64,000 nt of DNA, taken from contig CM067067.1 in the NCBI GenBank assembly GCA_033980235.1, forward strand, positions 18,419,239 through 18,483,238. Reading direction: 5' to 3'. Positions 1-63,254 of this stretch are shown here, one piece after another; within the stretch, counting starts at the first letter, position 1, and every line of letters begins with the position of its first letter. The notes beneath the pieces are model-generated. The model saw only the letters and a program-made list of their open reading frames with translations, did not search any database and had not been told where the DNA came from. A program made the translations under genes and the position numbers. Origin of the DNA: Diadema setosum (taxonomy: Eukaryota > Echinodermata > Echinoidea > Diadematoida > Diadematidae).

Positions 1-773
1 ACTCGCCGGCCAACAGGTTTGTGGGGTAAACGCACTATACGGGGGCACGCAGAGCGAGTCGCCTTGTTTAAAGGCTAGGTCGGACTAGGACAGTGTCATT
101 GACATTGTCATTGTTTATACCAAATCGGTAATAAATTTTACTATTTAGATACTTCGTCCTTTTGGTGTTTTCTTTCTATGTTGCACTGACTTATCGGCAT
201 ACTCGTGAAATGTCTGTCTGTCTGTCGCGTTTTTACAGAGACTGGGCTGTGTAATAGTTCATGGTTCCAGAGAATTGAGAAAGTGGCGGAGCGCTTGATG
301 TACAGCACACCAAACACGACAAGCAATTAGTGGGACTACAAGAAGTTCGCTGAGTAAAAACGCATTTTATTAGAACAACACATCATCATAAATTACCATG
401 ATGGGCAAAAAACCGTTCATAATATTGATTTTCTCAATTGGAAGCTAATTTGAATTAAATCTCTACACACATAAATGAAAAACAGATGAATTATTACCCC
501 TTTTCACTGCCGTACGAGCGTGTAACCCATGGGAAGCCGCCATTTTCAGTAATTCATAAAAAGAGTGTTGCATAATAATGCATATTTGTTTTAAGTTCCA
601 TGAATTCATCATACAATTTCATATCAATTGTACTCAAATATTTATTTTATTTATGAAATTGACACGATATTGTTTTTATTTGAGAAAAATATTGGAGTGA
701 TCATTATAAATGCTCACATTTGTTAAATTGTCAACACGCCATTTTCAGTACGAAACTCCGAAAAGAGACAAAG
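1..773 (+). promoter_or_regulatory. Upstream region and probable promoter/5'UTR of the SMARCC gene
   Basis: No coding region is recognised here. A 14-nt sequence beginning CGCCATTTT occurs twice (538-551 and 737-750), and AAGATGGCG spans the start codon (772-780). These match the YY1 consensus (GCCATNTT and its complement AANATGGC), which is typical of TATA-less housekeeping promoters and 5'UTRs. No TATA box or initiator is convincing, and the transcription start cannot be placed. Positions 1-530 show nothing else specific. Confidence 0.45.
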
Positions 774-52815
<52,042 letters not shown>

Positions 52816-53566
52816 GATTTTGTGATTTATTTTGAATTGTGTGCAAATGTGGTGATGATGATGATGAATATAATTTTTGTAAGGGGAGTAAAAGTCCCAC
52901 ACTTATCAGACACTCTCAGAGAGGCATGATGTGGAGCTCAAAAATCTTCTCTTTTTTTTTCACATACCTGTTATGTGTAGTAGTTTTAAAGAATAACAAT
53001 AGCTGCAATGGTGTATTCTTTGTCAAAGAAGAAGATTAAAAAGAAAAGAAAATTCTTGGTGGCAACATCTTATAGCTGGTATTCCTCAGGGTTTGCCCAT
53101 CATCAGGTATTATTGAGTTATATCAAGACACATGAAAAAGATTCCCAAACTCACACAAATGGAAACCCTACTTCATGAGGAAGGGGCACAACAATGAAAC
53201 TCCATCAGACAGTTTTTAATTATTGGGATTTTTGTATCTGCAGCTGTTTTGCTTTCATGGGCTTTCCACCCGGATGAGCCTCAATTCCGAAGTTCTTTCA
53301 AGCAACCTTATTGTTGAGACATCAGATTACAGTTGCGTGATGTTGTGATAAGATTGTTCCTCTTTCATATTATCATTTCTTTGTCTTTTTTTTTTTTTTA
53401 ATTTATCATGCCTGGAGAATCACTGTTTTGTGCCTGCAATTTGATCGTGAAGATTATGTGTTCCCTTTACATTCATTTGTTACATTTTCTCCTTTTTTCT
53501 TTTTCTTTTTTTATTTCCTAGGAGAGAGGAGGGAGTGGAGGGGATAATTGAAGGGGTTGGATATAT
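52816..53566 (+). other. Intron 22: unassigned sequence
   Basis: AT-rich, with a T run near 53386-53400. No gene or repeat family recognised. Confidence 0.6.
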
Positions 53567-53770
53567 TTAAAGGACAAGTTCACCTTCATAGACATGTGGA
53601 TTGAGTGAATGCAGCAATGTTAGTAGAATACATCAGTGAGAGTTTGAGGAAAAATTGGGCAATCTGTTCAAAAGTTCTGAATTTTTGAAGTTTCTGTTCA
53701 GTCACTGCTTGATGAGAAGAGAAGACTATTAAGGCTTTTGATGTCATATGTGTAGAAAGATATAAAGAAA
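53567..53770 (+). mobile_element. Left arm of a split TTAAAGG foldback element
   Basis: TTAAAGGACAAGTTCACC, GGATTGAGTGAATGCAGCAA, AGTAGAATACATCAGTGAGA and GAATTTTTGAAG are repeated, inverted, at 63255-63470. Related to family C at 40909. It stops where the LINE tail begins (about 53771). Confidence 0.85.
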
Positions 53771-56700
53771 ATTTCAAGTTTCAAGTTTCTTTATTTCACC
53801 AAAGCAAGGAACATATTAAAAACGATTACATATATCAATATTCGGATATGATTACAAACATTTCAGTAAGACAGTGAAAAGGAACAAAAATACATAAATA
53901 GATTGACAATTACACGTACATAGGTTAACAAATATGCTATGGTAGGTAGCAGCCAGAAAGGAGATGTCCCTTATTTATAGCTGACCTAGAATAATTCACT
54001 CAATTTCAATTTTTTATATAATGTGTTCCAATGAAAGTAAAAACGTTAGAACAGGACAAGACAAGACAAAGCAAAACATAAAATGACAATAATGCAGGAT
54101 GTCTCGAAACATAGGGGATAAAAAAACATACTCCTTACCTTAATAAATTTGGGTGTAATTATTGAGAAGAGCTTTTTTGTAACCAGATTTAAACGTATTC
54201 AAAGAGTTAGCATTACGAATTGCACAGGGGAGAGAATTCCACAGGGTAGGACCAATGTAAATGATAGATCTTTGATAAAAAGAAGTACGAGATAGAGGTA
54301 GGTGAAAATCATTGGCGGATCGCGTGCTATAATTATGAATTTGATTATTAAAAGTGAACAAATCTAAGAGAGTCTTTGGTAACAAACGATTTTTACACAA
54401 ATACATAAAAATTCTAGCTTGATATTTGTACATATCATTCAACCACAATATCTTCAGGGATAGGAACAGTGGTTGGGTGTGGGCAAGAAAAGAGGCATGG
54501 GAAATGATTCGTATTGCACGTTTTTGAAGCACTGAAAGTCTTTGAATATAACATTCTTGAGCATTGCCCCAGACAGTTATTCCATAGTACAAATGAGGTA
54601 GAATTATGGCATTATAAATTGATTTTAAAACAGACTTTGGAAGACAACTTAGTTTATTCATTACACCAATATTTTTTGATAATTTATTACAAACAAAATT
54701 AATATGATTCGACCAATTCAATTTATTATCTACATGCACTCCAAGGAATTTCAGTGAAGGTGTCTGCAAAATTTGAGAACCACACATGTTAATGAATACA
54801 GTGTCGGTGTTACATTTTTTCTTTGTAAATATCATAAAATTAGTTTTTGATATGTTAATTGATAATTTGTTAGCTCGCAGCCAATTAGTAACATTTTGCA
54901 ATTCCTTATTAAAAACCTCTTGCAGAGAATCAATATTATCATGAGACAAGAATATACTTGTATCGTCTGCAAATAAAATACATTGTAAAATACTAGAAAC
55001 ATTGGGTAAATCATTTATATACAAAAGAAATAAAATTGGCCCAAGGATCGATCCCTGGGGCACTCCACATCTTATGTTTTTGTAATCTGATATATTCTTA
55101 TCAATGGATACGAACTGCTTACGATTGCTCAAATAACTTTTCAAAAGTTTGAAAGTGACACCACGAAATCCATATAGACTTAATTTAGCTAAAAGAATAT
55201 TATGATCAATTGTGTCAAATGCTTTGCTGAGGTCTAAAAATAAGCCAAGTAAAATTTTTCCGCTATCTATTGCACAGATCACCTTATGAATAAAATCAAT
55301 CAAAGCAGAAGATGTGGAGTGCCCCGGTCTAAATCCATACTGATTTTTCTTAATGATATTGCACTTCGTAAGAAATTCAACAAGCCTAGTAGAAATACAT
55401 TTTTCAAAAATTTTGGAAAAAACAGATAAAACTGATATTGGACGATAATTTGTCATTACATCAGAGGAACCATTCTTCAAAACTGGTACAACTCTGGCTA
55501 TCTTCAATTTATCTGGAAATATACCAGATTCCATACACTGATTAAATATTGCACATAGGGGATTACATAACAAATGAATAGCTCTTTTAACAATACGAAC
55601 ATCAATATTATCATATCCAGCACTTACATCATTCTTAAAATTGTTTACAATATCAATTATTTCTTTACAAGTAATTGGTTTGAAAAATGCAGTTGACTCA
55701 ACTTTTGTAACATATTGAAGATAATCATACTCACGTGAATCATCAAAAGAAGAATTAATATCATTACCAATATTGACAAAAAATGTATTCAACAAATTGC
55801 AAATTTCTTTACTATTTACTACTGTTTCATTATTACACTTAATAGATTTGATAATTATTTTCGTATTGCACTTTTTCCCCAAGGCAGTATTTATCACATC
55901 CCATGTCTTTTCACTATTTCCACTACTGTCAGCTAGCTTTTTCTCATAATATTTCTTTTTAGCTAATTTTACCATATTAGTCACTTTATTTCGATATGTC
56001 TTATAAACAGCTTTACGATAATCACTCGGATTCTTCTTATACAATTTATACATTTTACATTTCTTCCTTATCAGTTTACGAATATCTTTTGTACACCATA
56101 CATTATCATTTTTCCTGTGTTTAAAACAAGTTGAAATTAATGGAAAGGATTCATTGTATTTGTCAGTAACTAAATCAAAAAAATTGTTATAACTAATGTT
56201 ACCATCATCTCTATCACATACCCATGATATAGATTCCAGTGATCTTAAAAAACATATAATATTATTTTCATTTAAGTCCCTCTTTACTTGTCTTTGCTCA
56301 CTTTTTGAAAATGAAATTACACTTTTACAAATGCAATAAACAGGAAAATGATCTGATATATCAGTAAGAATAACTCCGGACTGGATTTGGCAAGAATCAT
56401 TGGTAAAAATATTATCAAGTAATGAAGCGGATGAGTCAGATACACGTGTAGGATGACGAATCAGAGGTAGCATAGAATTCAGTAACAACAAATCCACAAA
56501 TTCATTTACATATTGCACATGCCCTACTTTAAGCAAATCAATATTAAAATCTCCCATTAGATAAAATATTTTCTTTTCTTTTTTTACAATATCCAAAATA
56601 TCAAACAAAAACTCACAAAATTCATTAACTGACTTATTGGGTGGTCTATATACAACACATATCAAAATAGAGAAATTGCAATTTGTTACTTCTATAAAAA

Positions 56701-57480
56701 TACTCTCTAAAAAATCAGTATTGGTATCAAGATCACAACGGCGATTAAAAGATATGTCTTTGTGTACATATAATCCAACACCTCCTCCGCGTTTTGTTTT
56801 GCGATTGTTACCAACAAACTCATAATCATTCATATTGCACAGTGATAAAGGGGAATTATCATTTATCCATGTCTCGCTGATGCCAACAATTTTTGTTTGC
56901 ATACACAAAGAAGATAGAAAAAGTGACAAATCATCAAAATTATGACACAAGCTTCTCACATTAATATGAATACATGACAAATATTTACTGAGATCATCAT
57001 TAGAATATCTATTTTCAATAAAGTCATTAAACTCCTCTGGTGTACAATTTGTTTGAAGTGAATCATTATTTATTTCAGATTCAGGTGGTGATAGAAATTC
57101 ATTAAGAGTATCAAAGTCAACATCATCGAGACATCCTAGAAATCTACGCTTACATGACATTACACACGATTGCACACAAAATACAAATATACATATACAT
57201 ATAAGGCATAACAGATTTAATATCACGAGCGTTCGCCCGCGTCCGGCATGCCTTCTTATCTGTTAAGTAGCCAGCTTGGCTCGAGCTTGGCATGCACCCA
57301 TGCCGTCCGCGTTCGGGAACGCCAGCTTAAAAGTCTTTTGTTTAGTGCCTTTGTTTCGAACACAATAGCGTCAACTTCACTGCATCCAATCGACCACGAA
57401 GCCATCGCTCCATGTAGCCAGCGTTCGGGAACGCCCGGATTAAGTCTTCCCTTTGTCTTGTGCTGAACACTTATACTCAG
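53771..57480 (-). mobile_element. CR1/Jockey-like LINE, near-complete coding, 3' end at 53771
   Basis: On the - strand the order is a possible 5' region (ends uncertain, about 57160-57480), one long ORF (57160-54140), a 3'UTR of about 370 bp, AATAAA and a terminal ACTTGAAACTTGAAA repeat (53771-53785) in place of a long poly(A). Short tandem tails are typical of CR1/L2-type LINEs. No ORF1 is recognised, so the copy may be 5'-truncated or the family may have one ORF. It is antisense to SMARCC and inserted next to the inner end of the foldback arm. Confidence 0.85.
54140..57160 (-). CDS. LINE ORF2: AP endonuclease and reverse transcriptase
   Basis: Target-primed retrotransposition polyprotein: it nicks host DNA and copies the LINE RNA. 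The open frame runs from 57262, and the first ATG is at 57160 (MSCKRRF), giving 1,006 aa. Counting from a GTG at 57226 (1,028 aa), the endonuclease motifs are HINVRSL (87), SETW (117-120), YRPP (193-196), GDFNID (225-230) and SDHFP (291-295). The RT motifs are NYRPIS (593), QYGFRPGHST (629), LDLSKAFDTIDH (664-675), GVPQGSILGP (721-730) and FADD (752-755). A thumb/C-terminal region follows with WNSLP. All catalytic residues look intact and there is no stop or frameshift, so this copy could be active or recently active. The clade (CR1, L2, Daphne/Crack or Jockey) is not resolved by eye. Confidence 0.93.
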   Translation of the reverse strand: MSCKRRFLGCLDDVDFDTLNEFLSPPESEINNDSLQTNCTPEEFNDFIENRYSNDDLSKYLSCIHINVRSLCHNFDDLSLFLSSLCMQTKIVGISETWINDNSPLSLCNMNDYEFVGNNRKTKRGGGVGLYVHKDISFNRRCDLDTNTDFLESIFIEVTNCNFSILICVVYRPPNKSVNEFCEFLFDILDIVKKEKKIFYLMGDFNIDLLKVGHVQYVNEFVDLLLLNSMLPLIRHPTRVSDSSASLLDNIFTNDSCQIQSGVILTDISDHFPVYCICKSVISFSKSEQRQVKRDLNENNIICFLRSLESISWVCDRDDGNISYNNFFDLVTDKYNESFPLISTCFKHRKNDNVWCTKDIRKLIRKKCKMYKLYKKNPSDYRKAVYKTYRNKVTNMVKLAKKKYYEKKLADSSGNSEKTWDVINTALGKKCNTKIIIKSIKCNNETVVNSKEICNLLNTFFVNIGNDINSSFDDSREYDYLQYVTKVESTAFFKPITCKEIIDIVNNFKNDVSAGYDNIDVRIVKRAIHLLCNPLCAIFNQCMESGIFPDKLKIARVVPVLKNGSSDVMTNYRPISVLSVFSKIFEKCISTRLVEFLTKCNIIKKNQYGFRPGHSTSSALIDFIHKVICAIDSGKILLGLFLDLSKAFDTIDHNILLAKLSLYGFRGVTFKLLKSYLSNRKQFVSIDKNISDYKNIRCGVPQGSILGPILFLLYINDLPNVSSILQCILFADDTSIFLSHDNIDSLQEVFNKELQNVTNWLRANKLSINISKTNFMIFTKKKCNTDTVFINMCGSQILQTPSLKFLGVHVDNKLNWSNHINFVCNKLSKNIGVMNKLSCLPKSVLKSIYNAIILPHLYYGITVWGNAQECYIQRLSVLQKRAIRIISHASFLAHTQPLFLSLKILWLNDMYKYQARIFMYLCKNRLLPKTLLDLFTFNNQIHNYSTRSANDFHLPLSRTSFYQRSIIYIGPTLWNSLPCAIRNANSLNTFKSGYKKALLNNYTQIY

Positions 57481-58577
57481 TTGATTTCATGGAAGCTTAA
57501 AAAACGGACAAATTAGCAAACAAATGAAACCACCAAAGGCATCGCACTATTACGCGTTAGTAACGCTGTGATTACCTTAATTTGCGTCGACGAGAGGCGT
57601 AATCAAAAAGTATATCCGAAAGAGTATTTATTCCCCTTACATGAGCGTGAGACCACTCTTGTAAGCAGCTTCTCAGGTGAAGCAAAATGTGTGTAATGAA
57701 GTGACAAGTGTATTAAGAAAAACATTCACAATAGCTAGGTAGATTGACGGAAACTTGACACCCATGGCCGTGCCAGCCAGGCAACAGGCTGGTGGAAATT
57801 TCCAGGAACTTCAAAGCAGGTTTGCCGCCAGGCAAAACCGCAGGGTAAAGGAATTTGCGTACGCGCTGAATGGGTCGTAAACATCGTGTCAATTGCATGG
57901 GGCCTGGGAACAGGGGCTATGTATAGTAACCCTGTGCTGTATAATACGAGCATGCTGATGGAGACACGTGCTGGAGTTGGCGAGAGCTAGCTGATGAGAG
58001 CTGCCTGCCTGAAACCAGGGAGGTGCATACACATCTGGCTCTGCTGAAACTATGGAGCTATAGTACAGTAAAGTCGACACGATAAAAAAGTCCCGATTTT
58101 TGCCTTTGTTATTCCTTGAAAATTTCTTCGTCTAAGTCGACATTTAGAAGTCGACAACTCGCGTAAGTCGACCTGATTTTTTAGTGCCAACTGAGCTGAA
58201 ATACGTGTTTATTCCCTCGTCTAAGTCGACATATTTTTTTTCGCTCAAAATCTTATCGCCATTCTCTGAAAAAGAATTGTTTTCCCGCGAGTCGGTAATT
58301 CGCTAGTGTACGGCGTGGTAGCGTTCGCGCCATGCGTCCATTGTCTTGTACGCCAGAAATGAAAGGGCATACATTCATTTACATTCTTTGGAGAATTACA
58401 TGTAGTTGCCTACCCAAAGCAGTTCACTTTCCCCCTTTTCTCCTGCTCGTTATTCTCAAAACGCACAAACTGTGTACATAAAGGTCCTAGTAGAAAATCA
58501 TTATCAGAACATGATACACGTGTAGGTGTTTCTGTTTAACCGAATATTCTAACGTTAATTATTCCGAAGCGTTAATA
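57481..58577 (+). other. Intron 22: sequence between the LINE and the 1.6-kb TIR element, with GTCGAC motifs
   Basis: 57481-58055 may include more of the LINE 5' region. From 58070 onward AAGTCGAC recurs (near 58070, 58133, 58150, 58165 and 58223), starting CAGTAAAGTCGACACG after TA. This looks like the end of a pogo/Tigger-type element, but no matching right end was found. No gene recognised. Confidence 0.45.
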
Positions 58578-60152
58578 GAAACCTGGGCCCGTTTTTAGAA
58601 AAGTAATCAAATGCAACTACATGTAATTAAATGCAACTGAAAATTAAATGCAGGTGTATCAAATCACGAGCAACTTTGCACATAAACGCAAGTGCGTTGC
58701 TGAAAAGGCTTGCGTTTGATAATCATATGAAACTAGAAAATAGTTGTACAAACCTGAAACTCAATTGCGTTGAAACGCAACTCTTAAAGTCAAATGAAGT
58801 CCATCAAATCACGCGCAACGCTGTATTCAAACGCAAGAGCGTTGCAGGGAAGACTTGTGGTTTTCGTAAGAAACTAGAAACTGTGGTGAAAAGCATCTCT
58901 TAACATCTACGGAGGTGCGTTATTGTTGAAAAGTCTTGCATTATTTTGTCCTTGTGATCACGCGGAACGCTGAATAGACTTGCGTTTGATAATCGTACGA
59001 AACTTGAAAATTGTAGGGAACTTCTTTAAAACTCAGTTGCGTTTCAACGCGATTCTATAAATCAAATGCAAGTCCATCAAATCACACGCGACGCTGTATT
59101 TAAACGCAAGAGCATTGCCGAGAAGACATGCAGTTTTTGTACGAAATTATAAGAAACTGCGTTTAAACGCATCTCTAAACATCCACGGAAGTGAGTTATT
59201 GTTGAAAAGACCTGTATTATTTTGTACTTCGTACGCAAAATTAAAAATTAAACGCAACCCCAAAAATCAAATGCAAGTCCATCAAATCACACGGAACGTT
59301 GAAAAGACTTGCGTTTGATAATCATCCGACACTAGAAAATTGTAAGAAACTTAAACTCAATTGCGTTTAAACGCAATTCTAAAAGTCAAATGCAAGTCCA
59401 TCAAATCACAAGCAACGCTGTATTTAAAACGCAAGAGCGTTGCAGAAAAGACTTGCGGTTTCTGTACGAAACTAGAAACTGCGTTTAAACGCATAAAAAT
59501 CTATACCGAAGCGTGCTATTGTTGAAAAGACTTTAAGAATCATATTTTTTTATTTCGTAACGGAACTTTCGCCGTGACCGAACTTCGTCTGCACTAGCAG
59601 GGGAAAGACATCGCAACATTTACACGTTTCAAACTACCGAAACGCATCGTGCTTCACGAAATGTCAGTGAAAAAATAGTAGCAAATTATTGTTACTGCAG
59701 TTCGCTATTCCGAAGATTTAAATCTCAGTCCAAAGTTAAATAAGTCCGACGATGGAAAGATATTCATCTTTACGAAGGTTAGTAATCCGAAAGATGTCGT
59801 TTCCGGATTAACAAATTTTTCTTCTTCTTTTTATTTCAGACTGGCCCGCGCCGTACAGAGCGGTAATGTTGCGAATCGGAGCGCGAGAACAATTCATTTT
59901 CAGAGTATGGCAATAGAAATTTAAACAAAACAAAATCAAATGGCGACTTAGGGAAGGAAAATCACACATCCTATTTCAACTAAGTCGGCACTGAAAAATT
60001 ATCTCGACAGAATCATACGAAATCACACGCATATCTTCCCAGCAACGCACTTGCATTTAAATCGCAAAGTTGCATGCACTTTGGGGAATATGCGTTTGTT
60101 TTTTTCAAATCAAATTTAAAACGTACAGTGTCTAGAAACGGGTCCAGGTTTC
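58578..60152. mobile_element. 1.6-kb TIR element (GAAACCTGGGCCCGTTT ends) with a GCGTTTAAACGC-rich tandem core
   Basis: GAAACCTGGGCCCGTTTTTAG at 58578 is mirrored by CTAGAAACGGGTCCAGGTTTC ending 60152. The core (about 58620-59545) is a tandem array of two alternating subunits repeated at about 270-330 bp. Anchor TCAAATCAC plus AACGCTG lies near 58660, 58804, 59078, 59282 and 59401. The palindrome GCGTTTAAACGC occurs at about 59158, 59362 and 59479. No transposase ORF. Superfamily not determined. Confidence 0.65.
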
Positions 60153-61511
60153 GGATCCCGCTCTTTCAAAATCTCTCAAGAGATTTGGGTTTTGTGCAAT
60201 GCCGTTACTAATCCGCGTGTTCTTGTTTCGCAATAAAACTCGAATGAAGATGTACACAGCGATAGAGGCTCAGCTCAGTAGATACCTGCCTCCAGTGACA
60301 ATATTCATGTATACAACAAAAGAGTTTGTGAGCCCATTAGCGCAATGTCTATTCATGACTATGTGTAGCTGGTGCGCGATCGATACTTTCATTGTTTGAT
60401 GGCACATGACTAGTTGACCATGGAAAGGGGATACATGTATAGGCCTACAGCTTGACTGCTTCCGCACAGGAGGAATACCAACCTGTCCATTCTCAAGTTG
60501 ACCTGCAAAGAGAATCTCGCTTTTGAGCATTTCAGGCTCATGGAGATGTGGAATTGGGTTGTGTAAAGCTAAAAGCCGCGTTTACACCATGTTCCCGGCA
60601 ACCACGGCAGTCACATTTTATATTTCAGGCCATCAAGGACAAAACGGGACGGACGTGAGACAACGCTGTGAGACGAGATAGGCAAATGTGACAGGCCGTG
60701 ATTGCCGTGATTGATATTCGTTAATGTGACAAATAAATACGATTCATTAATCCGAAACCGCACGAATTTTGTGATTCTAAAGGTGCATTTATCGGGATAT
60801 GAAATTAATTACGTTACTCTGAAAACGAATAACACAACTTGTTCCTTTTAATTTCTGGGATTAACAAAACATCAGAAAGCAAAGCTTATTTAATTTTCGG
60901 ATTTTTAGTCTGACATTGGGGGTTAGTAGTTCGGAAAATAAGTATTGAAAATCTTTGAGGCAAGAAAATACGTTGATTCTTATTATGGCATCGTTATTTC
61001 CTTTGCCTTATGTTCATTATTCCGAAAGAAGAATAAGGTTCGTAAATCCGATGGTTCTTTTTGCAGAACCCGCAAAACACGCAAATTTGATATGCCTTAA
61101 CTAATAAATTTGTTAATCCAAAATTGTATTAGGGCTCGTTAATACCATTTGTGGCATTATTCCGAAGGTTCGTAAATGTGAGAATGAATTACGTGCATGG
61201 TACGAAACTTATATCATTTTTGGCTAAAAGAAAATTAAAAACGCCGAATCTTTTCCTGTGACGGGAATATGGGTTTATTTCTGAACGTGACATCGTTTAC
61301 TTCTTTGCACGATATTCATCATTCCGGAAAAAAAAAAAAATTCAGATGGTTCATTCATTCGAAAATGGAAAAAAGGTGGGTCGTTTATCTGTAAAGGAAT
61401 TATCATATTCGTGGTAAGAAACTTCGTTTTCGAATCAGCTATATAATGTCCGAAATTTCGAAACTTATAAGAAAAGCGAACCTTCAGCATATTAAAATAG
61501 CGAATCGTAAC

Positions 61512-61513
<2 letters not shown>
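60153..61513 (+). other. Intron 22: TTCCGAA/TAATCCGAA-rich repeat-like sequence
   Basis: Short motifs TTAATCCGAAA, TTATTCCGAA and GGTTCGTAAAT recur (60745-61480) without a clean period, as in an old degenerate repeat. No gene recognised. Confidence 0.5.

Positions 61514-61543
<30 letters not shown>
61514..61543 (+). repeat. Poly-T run of 30
   Basis: 30 T residues on the + strand, just before the 71-bp minisatellite. Confidence 0.9.
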
Positions 61544-61546
<3 letters not shown>

Positions 61547-61564
61547 CGAGCAGTGTGGAATAAC

Positions 61565-62210
61565 AAATATCCGACATTTATTTTAGCATGGTATGGAGCA
61601 GAATGTTACTGCTATTCACTTCCAAAAGTAAAAGCAATCATCTGACATTTATTCTGGCATCTTCTGAATGTTATTGCTATTTACTTTCGAAAGTATCCGA
61701 CATTTATTTAATCACCGTATGGAATTGAATATTACTCTGATTCATTTCCGAACGTCAGAGGAAACATTCGACATTTATTTTAGCATCTTCCGGAGCTGAA
61801 TGTTATTGCTATTTATTTTCGAACATAAAAGCAAACATCAGACATTTATTTTATCATCATACGGAGTTGAATATTATTATTATTCATTTCCGAACGTCAA
61901 AGCAAACATTCGACATTATTATTTCAGCATCTTCCGGAGCCGAATGTTATCCTTAATTCATTTCCGAATGCAAAATCAATATTATCTGACATTAATCTAA
62001 GCACCGTACGGAGCTGACTCTTACCGTTATTCATTTCCAAAAGTATAAGCAAACATCCGACATTTATTTTAGTATCATACGGAGTCGAATATTACCGTTA
62101 TTCATTTCCAAAATTAAGAGCAAACATATGACATTTATTTTAGCATCTTACGGAGCCGATTGTTACCGCTGTTCATTTTCGAAAGTAAAGGCAAACATCC
62201 GACTTTTTTA
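61565..62210 (+). repeat. 71-bp minisatellite, about nine units
   Basis: GACATTTATTTTAGCATC... units start at 61573, 61643, 61699, 61770, 61841, 61912, 61988, 62059, 62130 and 62201. Most spacings are 71 bp (one of 56 and one of 76). The consensus includes TACGGAGCTGAATGTTACC and TTCATTTCCGAA. Confidence 0.92.
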
Positions 62211-63254
62211 GTGGCCCGACGTGCATTTTTGGTGGCCCCGAGCCACCGGGCCACCGTAAGTGTCGAGCCTTGACTAATGTCATCGAAAAGTAAACCAGAA
62301 TGCAACTTCTCACTTGTGAATTATTGCTTGTGAATAATCGCAAAACTTTGGCAAAACTTTTGGAATACCAGCCCTGTTCATGACGCTTGGAAACTGCGAG
62401 TCGAGAGAATTTTGCGAACTGGGTGCAATGTTACTCCGTAGCGTAGGCGACTGTACTTGACGATTAAAAATGCATGTGGAGTCGCAATCGTTTGTAAACT
62501 GTCTGAAGTGCGCGATTTCTCTCACCCTGTTTTTTGCCACGCGATTTATTTTTAACTGGCAAGAACGATGTGGAATTCTGGCGTCCACCGTAAATTGTGC
62601 ACTTGCCGGCGCAAATTGTTCTTTTCATAGGTGAAGCCGTGCGCGGAAGGCACTTGGTTGGGATAATCCTTGCGTTCCTAAAGCGGAAAGGAACGCCATG
62701 AATGCGACTTGTGAGCAAGTCCGTTCTGTTGCGTCCAAGGAACGCCCTCATTAGGCTGATGAATAGAGGGATTAAGCCCCCCATTCTGCACGCAGGAGGA
62801 ATAGGGGCGTCCCCTAACAAAAGGAGGAACGCGAGCGTTCCCCATGCGGCCGAACGCTCGTGAAATTAAATCTGTCACGCCTAAGGTGAATAGATCAACC
62901 TGAAGCACACAAGAAAAAGGAGTAATATACCAATCGAAGATAAAATGATGCTTGGAGGGTTGTCATATTTCAAAAATGATTAGTTAAAAGTTAGGATGAG
63001 AACTAGTGTTATTATTTTCATTGCACAAAACCAGTATTGAAATGAAAATGCTATGTTTATGAATACAAAGATTACACGTAGCTTACAACCTGGTCAGATC
63101 GGCTTTGCTGTAAAGAAAATTCAACATACTTTCACTTTTCTTGCATAATAAAAGAACACTTGACTTTCCTCTTTCAGAAGGCAGGGAAAATAAAATTACC
63201 CTTAACATTCGTTAGTGAAAAGTTGAGTAAATGTGCACTTTAAAAAAAAAATTG
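62211..63254 (+). other. Intron 22: sequence with a LINE-5'-like patch
   Basis: 62215-62265 has GGCCC/GGGCC-rich sequence. About 62640-62885 is GC-rich, and its end (CGAACGCTCGTGAAATTAAA, 62852 onward) matches, inverted, the start of the LINE coding region (57207-57238). No gene recognised. Confidence 0.5.
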
